This document shows, in pieces, positions 41,518-49,822 of a DNA stretch of 64,000 nt. The stretch is from Exiguobacterium sp. Leaf196 (lineage in GTDB: Bacteria > Bacillota > Bacilli > Exiguobacteriales > Exiguobacteriaceae), in contig NZ_LMPV01000006.1 in the NCBI RefSeq assembly GCF_001423965.1, positions 372,001-436,000 of the forward strand, read 5' to 3'. A program made the position numbers and the translations under genes. The notes beneath the pieces were generated by a model. That model was given only the letters and a program-made list of their open reading frames with translations, was not told the origin of the DNA and did no database searches. Numbering within the stretch: the first letter of the stretch is position 1; every line of letters begins with the position of its first letter.

Positions 41518-42358
41518 CTTTTTTTCCTCCTTCGATTTTCATACTAATATCAAGTGCTGTTACTGAATGCGTCAACGCACCGAGTGAGATGACGTCTGCT
41601 CCGCTATCCACGAAGTCTGATAACGTGTCTATCGTAATCCCGCCGGATAGTTCGACCGTGATATGTGGTGGAATCAATTGCCGGAGCTGTTTGATTTCTG
41701 CTGGTGTCCGGTTATCGAGCATGATGATGTCGACTTTTGCAGCCACTGCCTCAAGCACTTCCGCTTCCGTCTCAACTTCGACTTCGATTGGTGTCGTATG
41801 ACCTGCAACTCGTTTTGCTCGCATCACCGCTTCCGTAATCGATCCCGCGACCGTGATGTGGTTATCTTTGATCATGACCGCGTCATCGAGTCGTCCGCGA
41901 TGACTATAGCCACCACCGACGCGAACGGCGTGTTTTTCTAGCATCCGTAATCCAGGAGTCGTCTTCCGTGTATCCGTGATTCGGATTCGTCCTGCTACTA
42001 CCTCGACCGCTTGACGTGTCTGCGTCGCAATCCCAGATAAGCGTTGCACAAGGTTCAAAGCGACGCGTTCTCCGCTTAAAATATCCTGTAACGAACCAGA
42101 CCACTCAGCAAGGAGCGTTCCTCGCGTGACGACCGTCCCTTCTGTTATATAAATCGTCACGTTGACTTGTAACAGATGCGCCATCTCACGAATAATGTCT
42201 CCTCCACAGAAGACACCGTCTTCCTTTGCTAAAAAACGACCGGTTCCGCGTTCTTGTCCCGTCAGACATCCTTCACTCGTGATATCCCACTGTCCGATGT
42301 CCTCGATTAAAAATGCCTCCAGTTGTTGCCGTAACTGCCACTTGTTCAATGTTCTCAT
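41507..42358 (-). CDS. nadC: Nicotinate-nucleotide pyrophosphorylase (quinolinate phosphoribosyltransferase)
   Basis: 283 residues. Converts quinolinate and PRPP to nicotinate mononucleotide. N-terminal [20 protein letters not shown]-type [28 protein letters not shown], and [11 protein letters not shown] typical of the phosphoribosyltransferase barrel. The start at 42358 matches the family but gives an 86-base overlap with nadB; AGGAG lies three bases upstream, in nadB. The nadB-nadC-nadA order is that of Bacillus. Confidence 0.94.
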   Translation of the reverse strand: MRTLNKWQLRQQLEAFLIEDIGQWDITSEGCLTGQERGTGRFLAKEDGVFCGGDIIREMAHLLQVNVTIYITEGTVVTRGTLLAEWSGSLQDILSGERVALNLVQRLSGIATQTRQAVEVVAGRIRITDTRKTTPGLRMLEKHAVRVGGGYSHRGRLDDAVMIKDNHITVAGSITEAVMRAKRVAGHTTPIEVEVETEAEVLEAVAAKVDIIMLDNRTPAEIKQLRQLIPPHITVELSGGITIDTLSDFVDSGADVISLGALTHSVTALDISMKIEGGKKDVI

Positions 42359-43742
42359 CCTCTCCTGTCAACCGACTTCGCGCCCCTTCAAGCAATAGAC
42401 ATGCTGTCACGTAACGTAATCGATTTTCTTCTGCTTCCTGTCCGGATTCTTCTAATGCCCAGCCTTTTAACGCATCCAGACATTCTTGTACCTGCCTAAT
42501 ATCCATTTCGACACCGATGACCTGCGATAAACGGTCTGTTACGGAACGAAGTGTTCCTGGACGTCGTTTCACTTGTTTTACTGATAGTCCCGGTAACAAC
42601 TCGAGCTGTTCTGCTACTGCTTTCCCCATGACGACACACTCAAGAAGCGAGTTCGACGCCAGACGATTTCGACCGTGCAGTCCGATCAATGCTGTCTCGC
42701 CGACCGCGTAAAGTCCTTCGACATTCGTCTGCCCTGTCAGATCCGTCTCGATTCCACCCATCAAGAAATGGATACCTGGTGCAATTTCAACGAAATCCGG
42801 ATTTATGTTCAGTTTTTCACATTTTTCAACAAACGTTGGAAACCGTTTTGTCCGGTCGACGACTTTTGACGTGTCGAGATAGACCGGTTCGTGTTTTCGC
42901 ACCTCATGGATTCGTTTTGCGACTTCATCGCGCGCCGCTAAATCTTGCATCGGATGATCTGCCATGATCCGGTCCCCGCTTTTCGTCACAAGAATGGCTC
43001 CTGCTCCGCGTAGTGCTTCCGTAATCAAACCTTCTGAGCGACCTGCATGAACAAGTACCGTCGGATGGTGTTGGATATAGCCGAGATCACGAATCCTCGC
43101 TCCCGCTTCAAAAGCTAGTGCAATCCCATTTCCTTGAATCGATGGATCATTCGTCGACGACGCGAATATTCCACCAACCCCACCAGTAGCGAGAATCGTT
43201 GCTCGCGCCACAATCTCGATCGGTTCTCCATGGCTATATCCAACTGCACCTACAACCTGTCCATTTACTTGAATCAATTCCGTGATACACGTCTGCTCAA
43301 GAATCGGAAAAGGCACTCGCGGCATTAACGTCTCCATGATTCGTTTGCCAGTCTCGTCCCCGCCAGAGTGATAAATCCGCGGCAAACGGTGCGCACCTTC
43401 TCGACCGAGCAAGAACTCTCCCTCGGATTGATCAAACAGGACACCTTGTCGTAACAAGAATTCCATTGCCTCGGCTCCTGATCGGGTCACATAATCAACA
43501 GTGGACGGATTGATGCGCCCTTTTGCCGCCTGACACGTATCTTCAAAATGACCACGATGATCAACTTCCGCATAAGCAGAAGCAATCCCACCTTGTGCTC
43601 GGACAGAGTTGGTCTCAAATCGCGTGCCTTTTGTGACAAGCAACGCTTCAGTTCCAGGCGGAAGATGCAAGGCGACCGAAATCGCAGCAAGCCCTGTTCC
43701 GATGATCAATACATCCGTCTCAAGCCTTTTATGTAAAGACAT
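42273..43742 (-). CDS. nadB: L-aspartate oxidase, shortened C-terminus
   Basis: 489 residues (B. subtilis about 530). FAD-dependent oxidation of L-aspartate to iminoaspartate. FAD site VLIIGTGLAAISVALHL, TKGTRFETNSVRAQGGIA, TGGVGGIF, and HPTVLVHAGRSEGLITEALRGAGAIL; HGRNRLASNSLLE near 370. At the C-terminus GARSR is reached but the usual ESRG-HYR stretch is missing; the last 40 or so codons differ and run into nadC. So it looks shortened at the end. Activity cannot be judged from sequence. ATG at 43742 follows GAGGTG. Confidence 0.92.
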   Translation of the reverse strand: MSLHKRLETDVLIIGTGLAAISVALHLPPGTEALLVTKGTRFETNSVRAQGGIASAYAEVDHRGHFEDTCQAAKGRINPSTVDYVTRSGAEAMEFLLRQGVLFDQSEGEFLLGREGAHRLPRIYHSGGDETGKRIMETLMPRVPFPILEQTCITELIQVNGQVVGAVGYSHGEPIEIVARATILATGGVGGIFASSTNDPSIQGNGIALAFEAGARIRDLGYIQHHPTVLVHAGRSEGLITEALRGAGAILVTKSGDRIMADHPMQDLAARDEVAKRIHEVRKHEPVYLDTSKVVDRTKRFPTFVEKCEKLNINPDFVEIAPGIHFLMGGIETDLTGQTNVEGLYAVGETALIGLHGRNRLASNSLLECVVMGKAVAEQLELLPGLSVKQVKRRPGTLRSVTDRLSQVIGVEMDIRQVQECLDALKGWALEESGQEAEENRLRYVTACLLLEGARSRLTGEDENIEQVAVTATTGGIFNRGHRTVGYHE

Positions 43743-43773
43743 ATGTTTTACACCTCTATATCTAAATGTTTAC

Positions 43774-43789
43774 TATTGACTTGACAATA
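43774..43789. promoter_or_regulatory. Candidate NadR (NiaR) operator in divergent nadB/nifS promoter region
   Basis: TATTGACTTGACAATA is a 16-base inverted repeat with TATTG/CAATA arms. It overlaps TTGACT/TTGACA on plus and TTGTCA on minus, possible -35 boxes of nifS and nadB (minus TAGATA 17 bases on is a candidate -10). A repressor gene (nadR) is two genes away, so operator function is likely, but I have no firm consensus to match. Confidence 0.4.
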
Positions 43790-43840
43790 AGTTTGGCATA
43801 CTTTTAGCTGAGTGACAAGACGAAAGGACAGGATTTTTTC

Positions 43841-44923
43841 ATGATCTATCTCGATTACGCAGCTACTACTCCGCTGCATCCACAAGCACTCGACCATTAT
43901 CAACAAGCCGCTCAATCGTTCTACGGCAACAGTTCTTCTCTTCATGACATCGGTGGGGATGCAGAACGCCTGCTTCAACGAGCACGACAGTACCTGATGC
44001 AACAATTAGCTCAAAAAGAAGGATCTATCATCTTTACAGGAAGCGGTTCAGAAGCAAATTACATCGCTTTGACACACTTGATACGACAGAGTAACAAATC
44101 AGTTGTCTTGACACTTCGATGTGAACACGACTCGGTCTTGCTTCCACTTGCGCGTTGGGCACAAGAAACACGTCATCTTTCTCTACTGCCGGACGGAACG
44201 TTCGACTGGGATCGATTCGTTACGGCTTGTACGGAAGAGGTTGGTGTCGTCTCGATTCAACACGTCAATTCGGATACCGGTTTTCGGTTCCCAGTCGAAC
44301 GAATTGCAGTATATTGTCAATCACGCGGGATTTTGTTTCATTGCGATGGGGTTCAAGGATTTTTAAAAGATGATGTTACCATTGACTCCTTTGACGCCTA
44401 CACGATGAGTAGCCATAAAGTCTACGGTCCTAAAGGGTTAGGTGCTCTGTATTTGCGACGACCGCTCTTTAGTCCATACTACGAAGGACATCATGAGTTC
44501 GGGATTCGCCCAGGCACAGTCGATGTTCCGGGAATTGCCGCCTTCATCGCTGCCTGTGAGGCGTCGCGCTTAGAAAATCCAGGAATCCAGGCATCCAGTC
44601 AGGTATTTCGTGGTATGCTAAAAAAAACATTGTCTTCGTCTCGTTATCTGATCGTTGAATCTCCAACGCAACTGGCTTCGATCTGTGCCATCCATACGAA
44701 ACAACGGGACGGTCAACACGCGTTGCTCGCCTTGAATCGTTCTGGAATCGCCGTTTCCGCCGGTAGTGCCTGTCGGGCTGGAGAAAATGGTCCGAATGCG
44801 ACATTACGCGCCATCGGCTTCGATGAATCGGCGGCTCATGGATTGATCCGACTCAGTTTTGGAAGACACACGACGAACGAAGAAATCGAACAGTGCATTG
44901 ATGTGTTGAACACGATCTCATGA
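43841..44923 (+). CDS. nifS: Cysteine desulfurase, NifS-like, NAD-pathway associated
   Basis: 360 residues, class V PLP fold. MIYLDYAATTPLHPQAL start, PLP lysine in MSSHKVYGPKGLGAL, and catalytic Cys in VSAGSACRAGEN. Shorter than the mnmA-linked enzyme at 18507. In Bacillus a NifS homologue is divergent from nadB and supplies sulfur for the NadA cluster; the same layout is seen here. Followed by nadR 24 bases on, sharing one transcript. Confidence 0.93.
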   Translation: MIYLDYAATTPLHPQALDHYQQAAQSFYGNSSSLHDIGGDAERLLQRARQYLMQQLAQKEGSIIFTGSGSEANYIALTHLIRQSNKSVVLTLRCEHDSVLLPLARWAQETRHLSLLPDGTFDWDRFVTACTEEVGVVSIQHVNSDTGFRFPVERIAVYCQSRGILFHCDGVQGFLKDDVTIDSFDAYTMSSHKVYGPKGLGALYLRRPLFSPYYEGHHEFGIRPGTVDVPGIAAFIAACEASRLENPGIQASSQVFRGMLKKTLSSSRYLIVESPTQLASICAIHTKQRDGQHALLALNRSGIAVSAGSACRAGENGPNATLRAIGFDESAAHGLIRLSFGRHTTNEEIEQCIDVLNTIS

Positions 44924-44947
44924 CACTGGAGAAAGGTAGGAGACATC

Positions 44948-45490
44948 ATGGGGAAACGCATCTCCGGAGAAGAACGCCGGAAATCATTACTTCGTATGAT
45001 TGAGGAAAGTGAACAACCTGTTACGGGAACAGCACTGGCGAAACAAGCAGGCGTCAGCCGCCAAGTGATCGTGCAGGATTTATCATTGTTAAAAGCAAAA
45101 GGATATCCCGTCATTGCGACAGCTCGTGGGTATTTGATCAATGACCCTGAAATCGACGGTTCGAAATTACGCCGCAAGATCGTCTGTCGCCACGGCATCG
45201 AGCAATTAAAGGATGAATGTGATGCCATCGTTGACGAAGGCGTCGTCATCCGGGATGTCATCATCGAGCATCCTGTCTACGGCTTCATTACAGGTGAGTT
45301 GATGCTAAAAAGCCGCCGAGATGTCCGTGTACTGCTTGAACAGCTAGAGGAGACACAAGCTACTCCACTGTCGAGCTTGACCGACGGAGTCCATATCCAT
45401 ACGCTTGAAGCGGATCATGAAGACGCACTAGAAGCAGCTATCGCAAAACTTGACCATCTTGGAATCCTCGTCTCGGAACTCGATGTCTGA
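44948..45490 (+). CDS. nadR: NAD biosynthesis transcriptional repressor (NadR/NiaR, YrxA-like)
   Basis: 180 residues: N-terminal HTH_11 domain (RKSLLRMIEESEQPVTGTALAKQAGVSRQVIVQDLSLLKAKGYPVIAT without long gaps, residues 12-60) and C-terminal 3H domain with the three metal-binding His visible in CRHGIEQ, IIEHPVYG and DGVHIHTLEADHED. Nicotinate-sensing repressor of NAD synthesis genes in Gram-positives. Terminator follows at once. Confidence 0.94.
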   Translation: MGKRISGEERRKSLLRMIEESEQPVTGTALAKQAGVSRQVIVQDLSLLKAKGYPVIATARGYLINDPEIDGSKLRRKIVCRHGIEQLKDECDAIVDEGVVIRDVIIEHPVYGFITGELMLKSRRDVRVLLEQLEETQATPLSSLTDGVHIHTLEADHEDALEAAIAKLDHLGILVSELDV

Positions 45491-45495
45491 ACATC

Positions 45496-45532
45496 AAAAA
45501 ACCGCCTATTCCTAAGGAATGAGCGGTTTTTA
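45496..45532. terminator. Bidirectional terminator between nadR and the CorC-type gene
   Basis: AAAAACCGC..ATTCC/GGAAT..GCGGTTTTT stem with runs on both strands, between convergent genes. Confidence 0.88.
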
Positions 45533-45535
45533 TTG

Positions 45536-46819
45536 TTACATCGATTCAAGCGGGAGCTCTGGCATCATAGCGGGAGGATCAAACGTCGCTAAGACTTTCC
45601 GGACGCGGCGGTTCTCGATATGCAAGACCGTCAACGTGACACGTTCATAACGCATCGCCGTTCCGACGTCCGGCAGTTGTCCGCTTTCCTCCATGATCCA
45701 TCCCCCGAGTGACTGGGCATCGGTGTCCGGCATCGTCAATTGAAATTGCTGACAGAAGTCTTCAATGTCATACTCCGCTAGACATTCGAATTGTTCTGGA
45801 CCAATCCGTTTCGTGTATTCCAATGATTCATCGTGTTCATCCCAAATCTCCCCGACAATTTCTTCTAAAATATCCTCAAGGGTGATCAGACCTGCCGTCC
45901 CTCCGAACTCATCGAGTACGACTGCCATATGGGACTGCTTGACTTTGAGTTCCGGCAATAAATCCATCAATCGTGTCTGTGGTACGACGAACGATACCGG
46001 TCGAATCCATTCCCGGATATCGACGGAACCATTCTTCACGTATGCACGCAGAAAGTCCCGCTCCGATAAGACACCAATGACGTGATCAATCGAATCTTTA
46101 TAGACCGGTAGACGAGAATAGCCGCCTTTTTGTACTTCTGCAAGGATGTCTTCGAGCCGCGCATCGATATCGATCGCTTGAATATCCATGCGTGGCGTCA
46201 AAGCATTCTCTACCGTTGCATGTTGAAAATCAACCGCCTGGTGGACAAGTTCAGCTTCAGCGATTCCCATGATTCCCTCTTCCTGACTGATATCGACGAG
46301 TGCCTTGAGTTCCTGTTCGGTCACGAGTGGCCCTTTCGGATCGGCCCCAATCAATCGAAGCGCAAACTGGCGTAAGCGGAGTAACAGGAAGACAAGCGGT
46401 CGAAAGCACAGTAAGAAGAAGCGCAGTGGACGTCCGATCAATAACACGTAACGTTCCGTATGCTCACGGGCATACGATTTCGGAATCAATTCTCCAAACA
46501 ACAGCAACAGAAAGAACAGCCCAAGAAAGGCAATGGTCTGCGTTGCGATTGTCTCGGCGAACTGGATGATCCACCAGCCGCCAAACAAGATGAAGCCGAC
46601 ATTGACGAGCGTATTCCCGATCAAAATCGACGTCAATGTCTCCTCATAACGTTGAAGCAACCGAAACACACGGGACGCACGCGCGTCCCCTGCTTCAGAC
46701 TGGTGCAACAACCGCAACCGATTGACACTCGCGAGTGCTGTCTCGGCTGAGGAAAAGAACGCGGATAAGATGAGAATCGGAATTAACCAAACGAATGAAA
46801 TCATGGGCAATGGGTCCAC
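45536..46819 (-). CDS. HlyC/CorC family transporter (CNNM/DUF21, CBS pair, CorC domain)
   Basis: 427 residues. DUF21 membrane domain with an ISFVWLIPILILSAFFSSAETAL start and about four helices in 1-140, a CBS pair (TPRMDIQAIDIDARLEDIL, PVYKDSIDHVIGVL, DEFGGTAGLITLEDILEEIVGEI), and a C-terminal CorC_HlyC domain. Homologues handle Mg2+ or Co2+ efflux; substrate uncertain. The start may be the GTG at 46819 or the ATG at 46804. It lies 38 bases after obgE with no terminator, so probably in that operon. Confidence 0.88.
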   Translation of the reverse strand: MDPLPMISFVWLIPILILSAFFSSAETALASVNRLRLLHQSEAGDARASRVFRLLQRYEETLTSILIGNTLVNVGFILFGGWWIIQFAETIATQTIAFLGLFFLLLLFGELIPKSYAREHTERYVLLIGRPLRFFLLCFRPLVFLLLRLRQFALRLIGADPKGPLVTEQELKALVDISQEEGIMGIAEAELVHQAVDFQHATVENALTPRMDIQAIDIDARLEDILAEVQKGGYSRLPVYKDSIDHVIGVLSERDFLRAYVKNGSVDIREWIRPVSFVVPQTRLMDLLPELKVKQSHMAVVLDEFGGTAGLITLEDILEEIVGEIWDEHDESLEYTKRIGPEQFECLAEYDIEDFCQQFQLTMPDTDAQSLGGWIMEESGQLPDVGTAMRYERVTLTVLHIENRRVRKVLATFDPPAMMPELPLESM

Positions 46820-46857
46820 GATGCTTTCACACTCCGTTTCTTAATGGAATGAACCGC

Positions 46858-48153
46858 TTAGAAGGATGACTCAACGAATTCAAATTCGAAATCACGGATT
46901 CGAACGACATCGCCGTCGATTGCACCAAGACGACGTAACTCTTCGTCGACACCCATTTGACGCAGTGTCCGAGCGAAACGTTTAATCGATTCTTCACGCA
47001 TGAAGTTCGTCATCGTGAAGAGTTTTTCGATTCGTGGTCCTTTGATGACGAAGCAGTCGTCTTCATCTTTCGAAATCGTAAAGCCGGCTTCAGGTGCTTC
47101 ATAACCGTAGACGACACGTGGTGTCGCTGTTTTCTCTTCGAGTTCCTCAAGACCGAATTCTGGCGTCGCATCAACGAGGTCAGCGATTCGGAATAAGAGA
47201 TCACGTAATCCTTGGCGTGTTGCTGCTGAAATTTCGAATACTTCAAGCTCTGGGAAAGCTTCCTTGAAGGCTTCAAGGTGTTCTGCCGCATCCGGCATAT
47301 CCATCTTGTTCGCGACGACGACTTGTGGACGCTCTGTCAAGCGGAGATTATAGTCCGCGAGTTCTTTATTGATGATGTTGTAGTCTTCGATTGGATCGCG
47401 TCCTTCCATCCCACTCATGTCGATGACGTGGACGATCACTTTCGTCCGCTCGACGTGACGCAGGAACTGGTGACCGAGTCCGACGCCTTCACTTGCGCCT
47501 TCAATCAATCCTGGCAAGTCAGCCATGACGAAGCTACGGCTATCTTCCGTTTCGACGACGCCGATGTTCGGTGTGATCGTCGTGAAGTGATACGCGCCGA
47601 TTTTTGGACGTGCTGCTGAAACGACAGATAACATCGTTGATTTCCCGACACTCGGGAAGCCGACAAGACCAACGTCTGCTAGCATCTTCAGTTCAAGCTT
47701 CAAGTACTTCTCTTCCCCTGGCTCACCGTTTTCCGCGTGTTCAGGTGCCGGGTTGGCTGGTGTCGCAAAACGTGTATTTCCACGTCCGCCACGTCCGCCT
47801 TTTGCGACGATCGCTTGTTGTCCATGATGGACGAGGTCAGCGATGACCGCGTTCGTATCATCATCATAGACGACCGTGCCTGGTGGAACCTTGACGATTA
47901 AATGCTCAGCTTTACGACCGTGCATCCCTTTTGACATTCCGTTTTCACCTTGAACCGCTTTAAAGTGACGTTTGTAACGGAAGTCCATCAATGTCCGAAG
48001 TCCTTCGTCGACTTCAAGGACGACGTGAGCTCCGTGACCACCGTCACCGCCAGCAGGACCGCCGTCCGGAACGTATTTCTCGCGACGGAACGCTACTTGT
48101 CCACGTCCTCCGTCACCTGCTTTTACATAAATATTTACCTGATCGACAAACAT
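46858..48153 (-). CDS. obgE: GTPase ObgE/CgtA
   Basis: 431 residues: Gly-rich Obg fold (1-158, [23 protein letters not shown]), G domain with [31 protein letters not shown] and SAAT motifs (about 159-330), and a C-terminal OCT domain (about 345-431). Involved in 50S subunit maturation and the stress response. Follows the Spo0B-like gene by 15 bases. ATG at 48153 with GAGGAGG upstream. Confidence 0.97.
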   Translation of the reverse strand: MFVDQVNIYVKAGDGGRGQVAFRREKYVPDGGPAGGDGGHGAHVVLEVDEGLRTLMDFRYKRHFKAVQGENGMSKGMHGRKAEHLIVKVPPGTVVYDDDTNAVIADLVHHGQQAIVAKGGRGGRGNTRFATPANPAPEHAENGEPGEEKYLKLELKMLADVGLVGFPSVGKSTMLSVVSAARPKIGAYHFTTITPNIGVVETEDSRSFVMADLPGLIEGASEGVGLGHQFLRHVERTKVIVHVIDMSGMEGRDPIEDYNIINKELADYNLRLTERPQVVVANKMDMPDAAEHLEAFKEAFPELEVFEISAATRQGLRDLLFRIADLVDATPEFGLEELEEKTATPRVVYGYEAPEAGFTISKDEDDCFVIKGPRIEKLFTMTNFMREESIKRFARTLRQMGVDEELRRLGAIDGDVVRIRDFEFEFVESSF

Positions 48154-48168
48154 GTCGGATCCCTCCTC

Positions 48169-48651
48169 TTACTTCTCTTCCTCAAATGGAAGACTTTCAA
48201 TCTCAATCACACACTCATTTTCCGTCTGCGACTCGATTTCCATCGGCGTCACTAGATCCTTAAGGCGCGACATATCTAGTAGATCCCGATAGATCTCGAT
48301 GGTCACGCCCTCGTGGAAGGTCACGGATACTTCTCCTACTCCTACATCAATCATGGTGATGGCTGCTTCGACGAGTTGCTTCAGCCGTTCATCTTCCATG
48401 TGGGGTGCTCCGATGACATCATACGTCACAGTTTTGCCTGACCATTCAGCTTGCAGCAACGCCAGTGCGGTTTTCGGCAATCCGATTCGCGCTAGACGTC
48501 CTTCCCGAGATGCTTGCTCCCGGTACGCCGAACAGATCGACTCGACTGCTTGTTCGTCTCCGATCGCGCCATACGAACGGACGAGTTGTATCCGGTTCAA
48601 CCACTCGTGACGAAGAGTCTTTAAAAGATCAAGTACCTGTTGTTCCTCCAT
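48169..48651 (-). CDS. spo0B: Spo0B-like phosphotransferase
   Basis: 160 residues. N-terminal helical hairpin with LLKTLRHEWLNRIQLV; His15 fits the phosphorylated His of Spo0B, and WLN..Q is the family context. The rest resembles a degenerate GHKL domain (AAITMIDVGVGEVSVTF). In sporulating Bacillus the protein carries phosphate from Spo0F to Spo0A; its place between rpmA and obg is the same. Other sporulation genes that usually share these blocks are absent, so its partner may differ. AGGAGGG is directly after the rpmA terminator. Confidence 0.82.
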   Translation of the reverse strand: MEEQQVLDLLKTLRHEWLNRIQLVRSYGAIGDEQAVESICSAYREQASREGRLARIGLPKTALALLQAEWSGKTVTYDVIGAPHMEDERLKQLVEAAITMIDVGVGEVSVTFHEGVTIEIYRDLLDMSRLKDLVTPMEIESQTENECVIEIESLPFEEEK

Positions 48652-48666
48652 CGGTCGTTCCCTCCT

Positions 48667-48706
48667 AAAAAAAACAGACCCTAACCCTCGAAAGTGGCTA
48701 GAGTCT
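48667..48706 (-). terminator. Terminator after rpmA
   Basis: AGACTCTAGCC pairs with GGGTTAGGGTCT (G-U pairs) around an eight-base loop, then TTTTTTTT on the minus strand. The spo0B ribosome site lies directly beyond, so spo0B-obgE may depend on readthrough. Confidence 0.78.
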
Positions 48707-48719
48707 GCTTCGTCGATCC

Positions 48720-48998
48720 TTATGCTGGGTAAACGCTGACTTGTTTCTTGTCGCGTCCGAGACGTTCGAAACGAACGACACCAGTTGCAGTTGCGAAAAG
48801 TGTATCATCGCCACCACGTCCGACGTTCATACCTGGGTGAATCTTCGTACCGCGTTGACGGTAGAGGATTGAACCAGCAGAAACAGTTTGACCGTCTGCA
48901 CGTTTCGCCCCAAGGCGTTTCGATTGCGAGTCACGACCGTTCTTTGTCGAACCTACCCCTTTTTTCGATGCGAAGAACTGAAGATTAAGTTTCAACAT
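48720..48998 (-). CDS. rpmA: 50S ribosomal protein L27 with Prp-cleaved N-terminus
   Basis: 92 residues. Core [20 protein letters not shown] and [15 protein letters not shown] is L27. An extra leader MLKLNLQFF precedes the usual first Ala: the Firmicutes form cut by the protease Prp at FF/A, residue 9. Prp is the next gene upstream, 14 bases away. Cleavage is needed because the mature N-terminus reaches the peptidyl transferase centre. Confidence 0.97.
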   Translation of the reverse strand: MLKLNLQFFASKKGVGSTKNGRDSQSKRLGAKRADGQTVSAGSILYRQRGTKIHPGMNVGRGGDDTLFATATGVVRFERLGRDKKQVSVYPA

Positions 48999-49012
48999 GT
49001 GGAATCCACCTC

Positions 49013-49351
49013 CTATACTTGTTCAAGTTGGATAAACTCACCGTAACTTTCAGCGATGGTACCAAGCTGGACCAAAGTCGCCTCCAGTAACAATTGGGTG
49101 CGTTCACTGACATCCGGTGCTAAGTCAGCATACGGTTCTACATAAAAGTAGCCACCTTCTTGTTGTTCTGCCATTTCAAGGAGCAGGACCTGCCCGAGTA
49201 ATGCTTCTATGGCATTGTATGCCCCGAAGATCACCGACGATACGCCGGCACAGACAAGGTCGAGACCTGGTTCTGCAAACTCGGCATGTCCTGTCACTTC
49301 GATGGAGCGGACGAGTTCCGCTTCATCTCGTCGAATCTTGACACGTATCAT
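49013..49351 (-). CDS. prp: Ribosomal-processing cysteine protease Prp
   Basis: 112 residues. Catalytic pair visible: His22 in VTGHAEFAE and Cys34 in [10 protein letters not shown]. Removes the N-terminal extension of L27. The gene lies between rplU and rpmA, its substrate; ATG at 49351 is three bases after the rplU stop, with no strong ribosome site of its own, so it is likely coupled to rplU translation. Confidence 0.95.
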   Translation of the reverse strand: MIRVKIRRDEAELVRSIEVTGHAEFAEPGLDLVCAGVSSVIFGAYNAIEALLGQVLLLEMAEQQEGGYFYVEPYADLAPDVSERTQLLLEATLVQLGTIAESYGEFIQLEQV

Positions 49352-49354
49352 GGC

Positions 49355-49663
49355 TTACGCTTCGATTTTCTCGATGCGGACCTTCGTGTAAGGTTGACGG
49401 TGACCTTGCTTACGACGGTAGTTCTTTTTCGCTTTCATTTTGAAGACAGTGATCTTTTTCGCGCGAGCGTGTTTGATGACCGTTGCTACGACCTTCGCAC
49501 CTTCTACGAGTGGAGCGCCGACTTTAACATCGTCACCACCAAGGATCAATACTTCACCAAATTCAACTGTGCTGTCGACGTCTGCGTTTAATTTCTCAAC
49601 GTAGATTTCTTGGCCAGCTTCGACTTTGACTTGTTTACCACCAGTTTTGATAATTGCGTACAT
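49355..49663 (-). CDS. rplU: 50S ribosomal protein L21
   Basis: 102 residues from ATG at 49663, with GGAGGTG upstream (an in-frame ATG at 49672 overlaps this site). [18 protein letters not shown] start, [19 protein letters not shown] near the end. First gene of rplU-prp-rpmA, preceded by an L21 leader and promoter. Binds 23S rRNA domains. Confidence 0.98.
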   Translation of the reverse strand: MYAIIKTGGKQVKVEAGQEIYVEKLNADVDSTVEFGEVLILGGDDVKVGAPLVEGAKVVATVIKHARAKKITVFKMKAKKNYRRKQGHRQPYTKVRIEKIEA

Positions 49664-49679
49664 TACGTGCACCTCCTCT

Positions 49680-49775
49680 TAGGAACTCAGACTCGCCATC
49701 ACGGGCAGCAGATGCTTTAAAACCCGGTCTGTGCGGTTGTAGTCATTTGGGTGCTTCCAAACGAACTAACGTTAT
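49680..49775 (-). promoter_or_regulatory. L21 leader (ribosomal protein autoregulatory element)
   Basis: The 5' leader of rplU contains AACCGCACAGACCGGGTTTTAAAGCATCTGCTGCCCGTGATGG on the minus strand (in pieces), able to form stems such as AACCGC/ and GCATCTGCTGCCCG. Firmicutes rplU operons have a conserved L21 leader in this place (Rfam family of this name). I recognise it by location and general form only; a covariance model was not run. Confidence 0.6.
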
Positions 49776-49777
49776 TC

Positions 49778-49807
49778 AGAATACCAAACGTTCTTCCACC
49801 TTGTCAA
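49778..49807 (-). promoter_or_regulatory. Promoter of rplU-prp-rpmA
   Basis: Minus-strand TTGACA (49802-49807), 18 bases, TATTCT (49778-49783). Located between the RNase E/G stop and the L21 leader. Confidence 0.6.
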
Positions 49808-49822
49808 TGCTGTTCTGAAGGA

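Noticed and set aside
44836-45264. Minus-strand 142-codon frame opposite nifS and nadR
   Set aside because: Low-complexity product, no ribosome site, and both opposite genes have clear domains.
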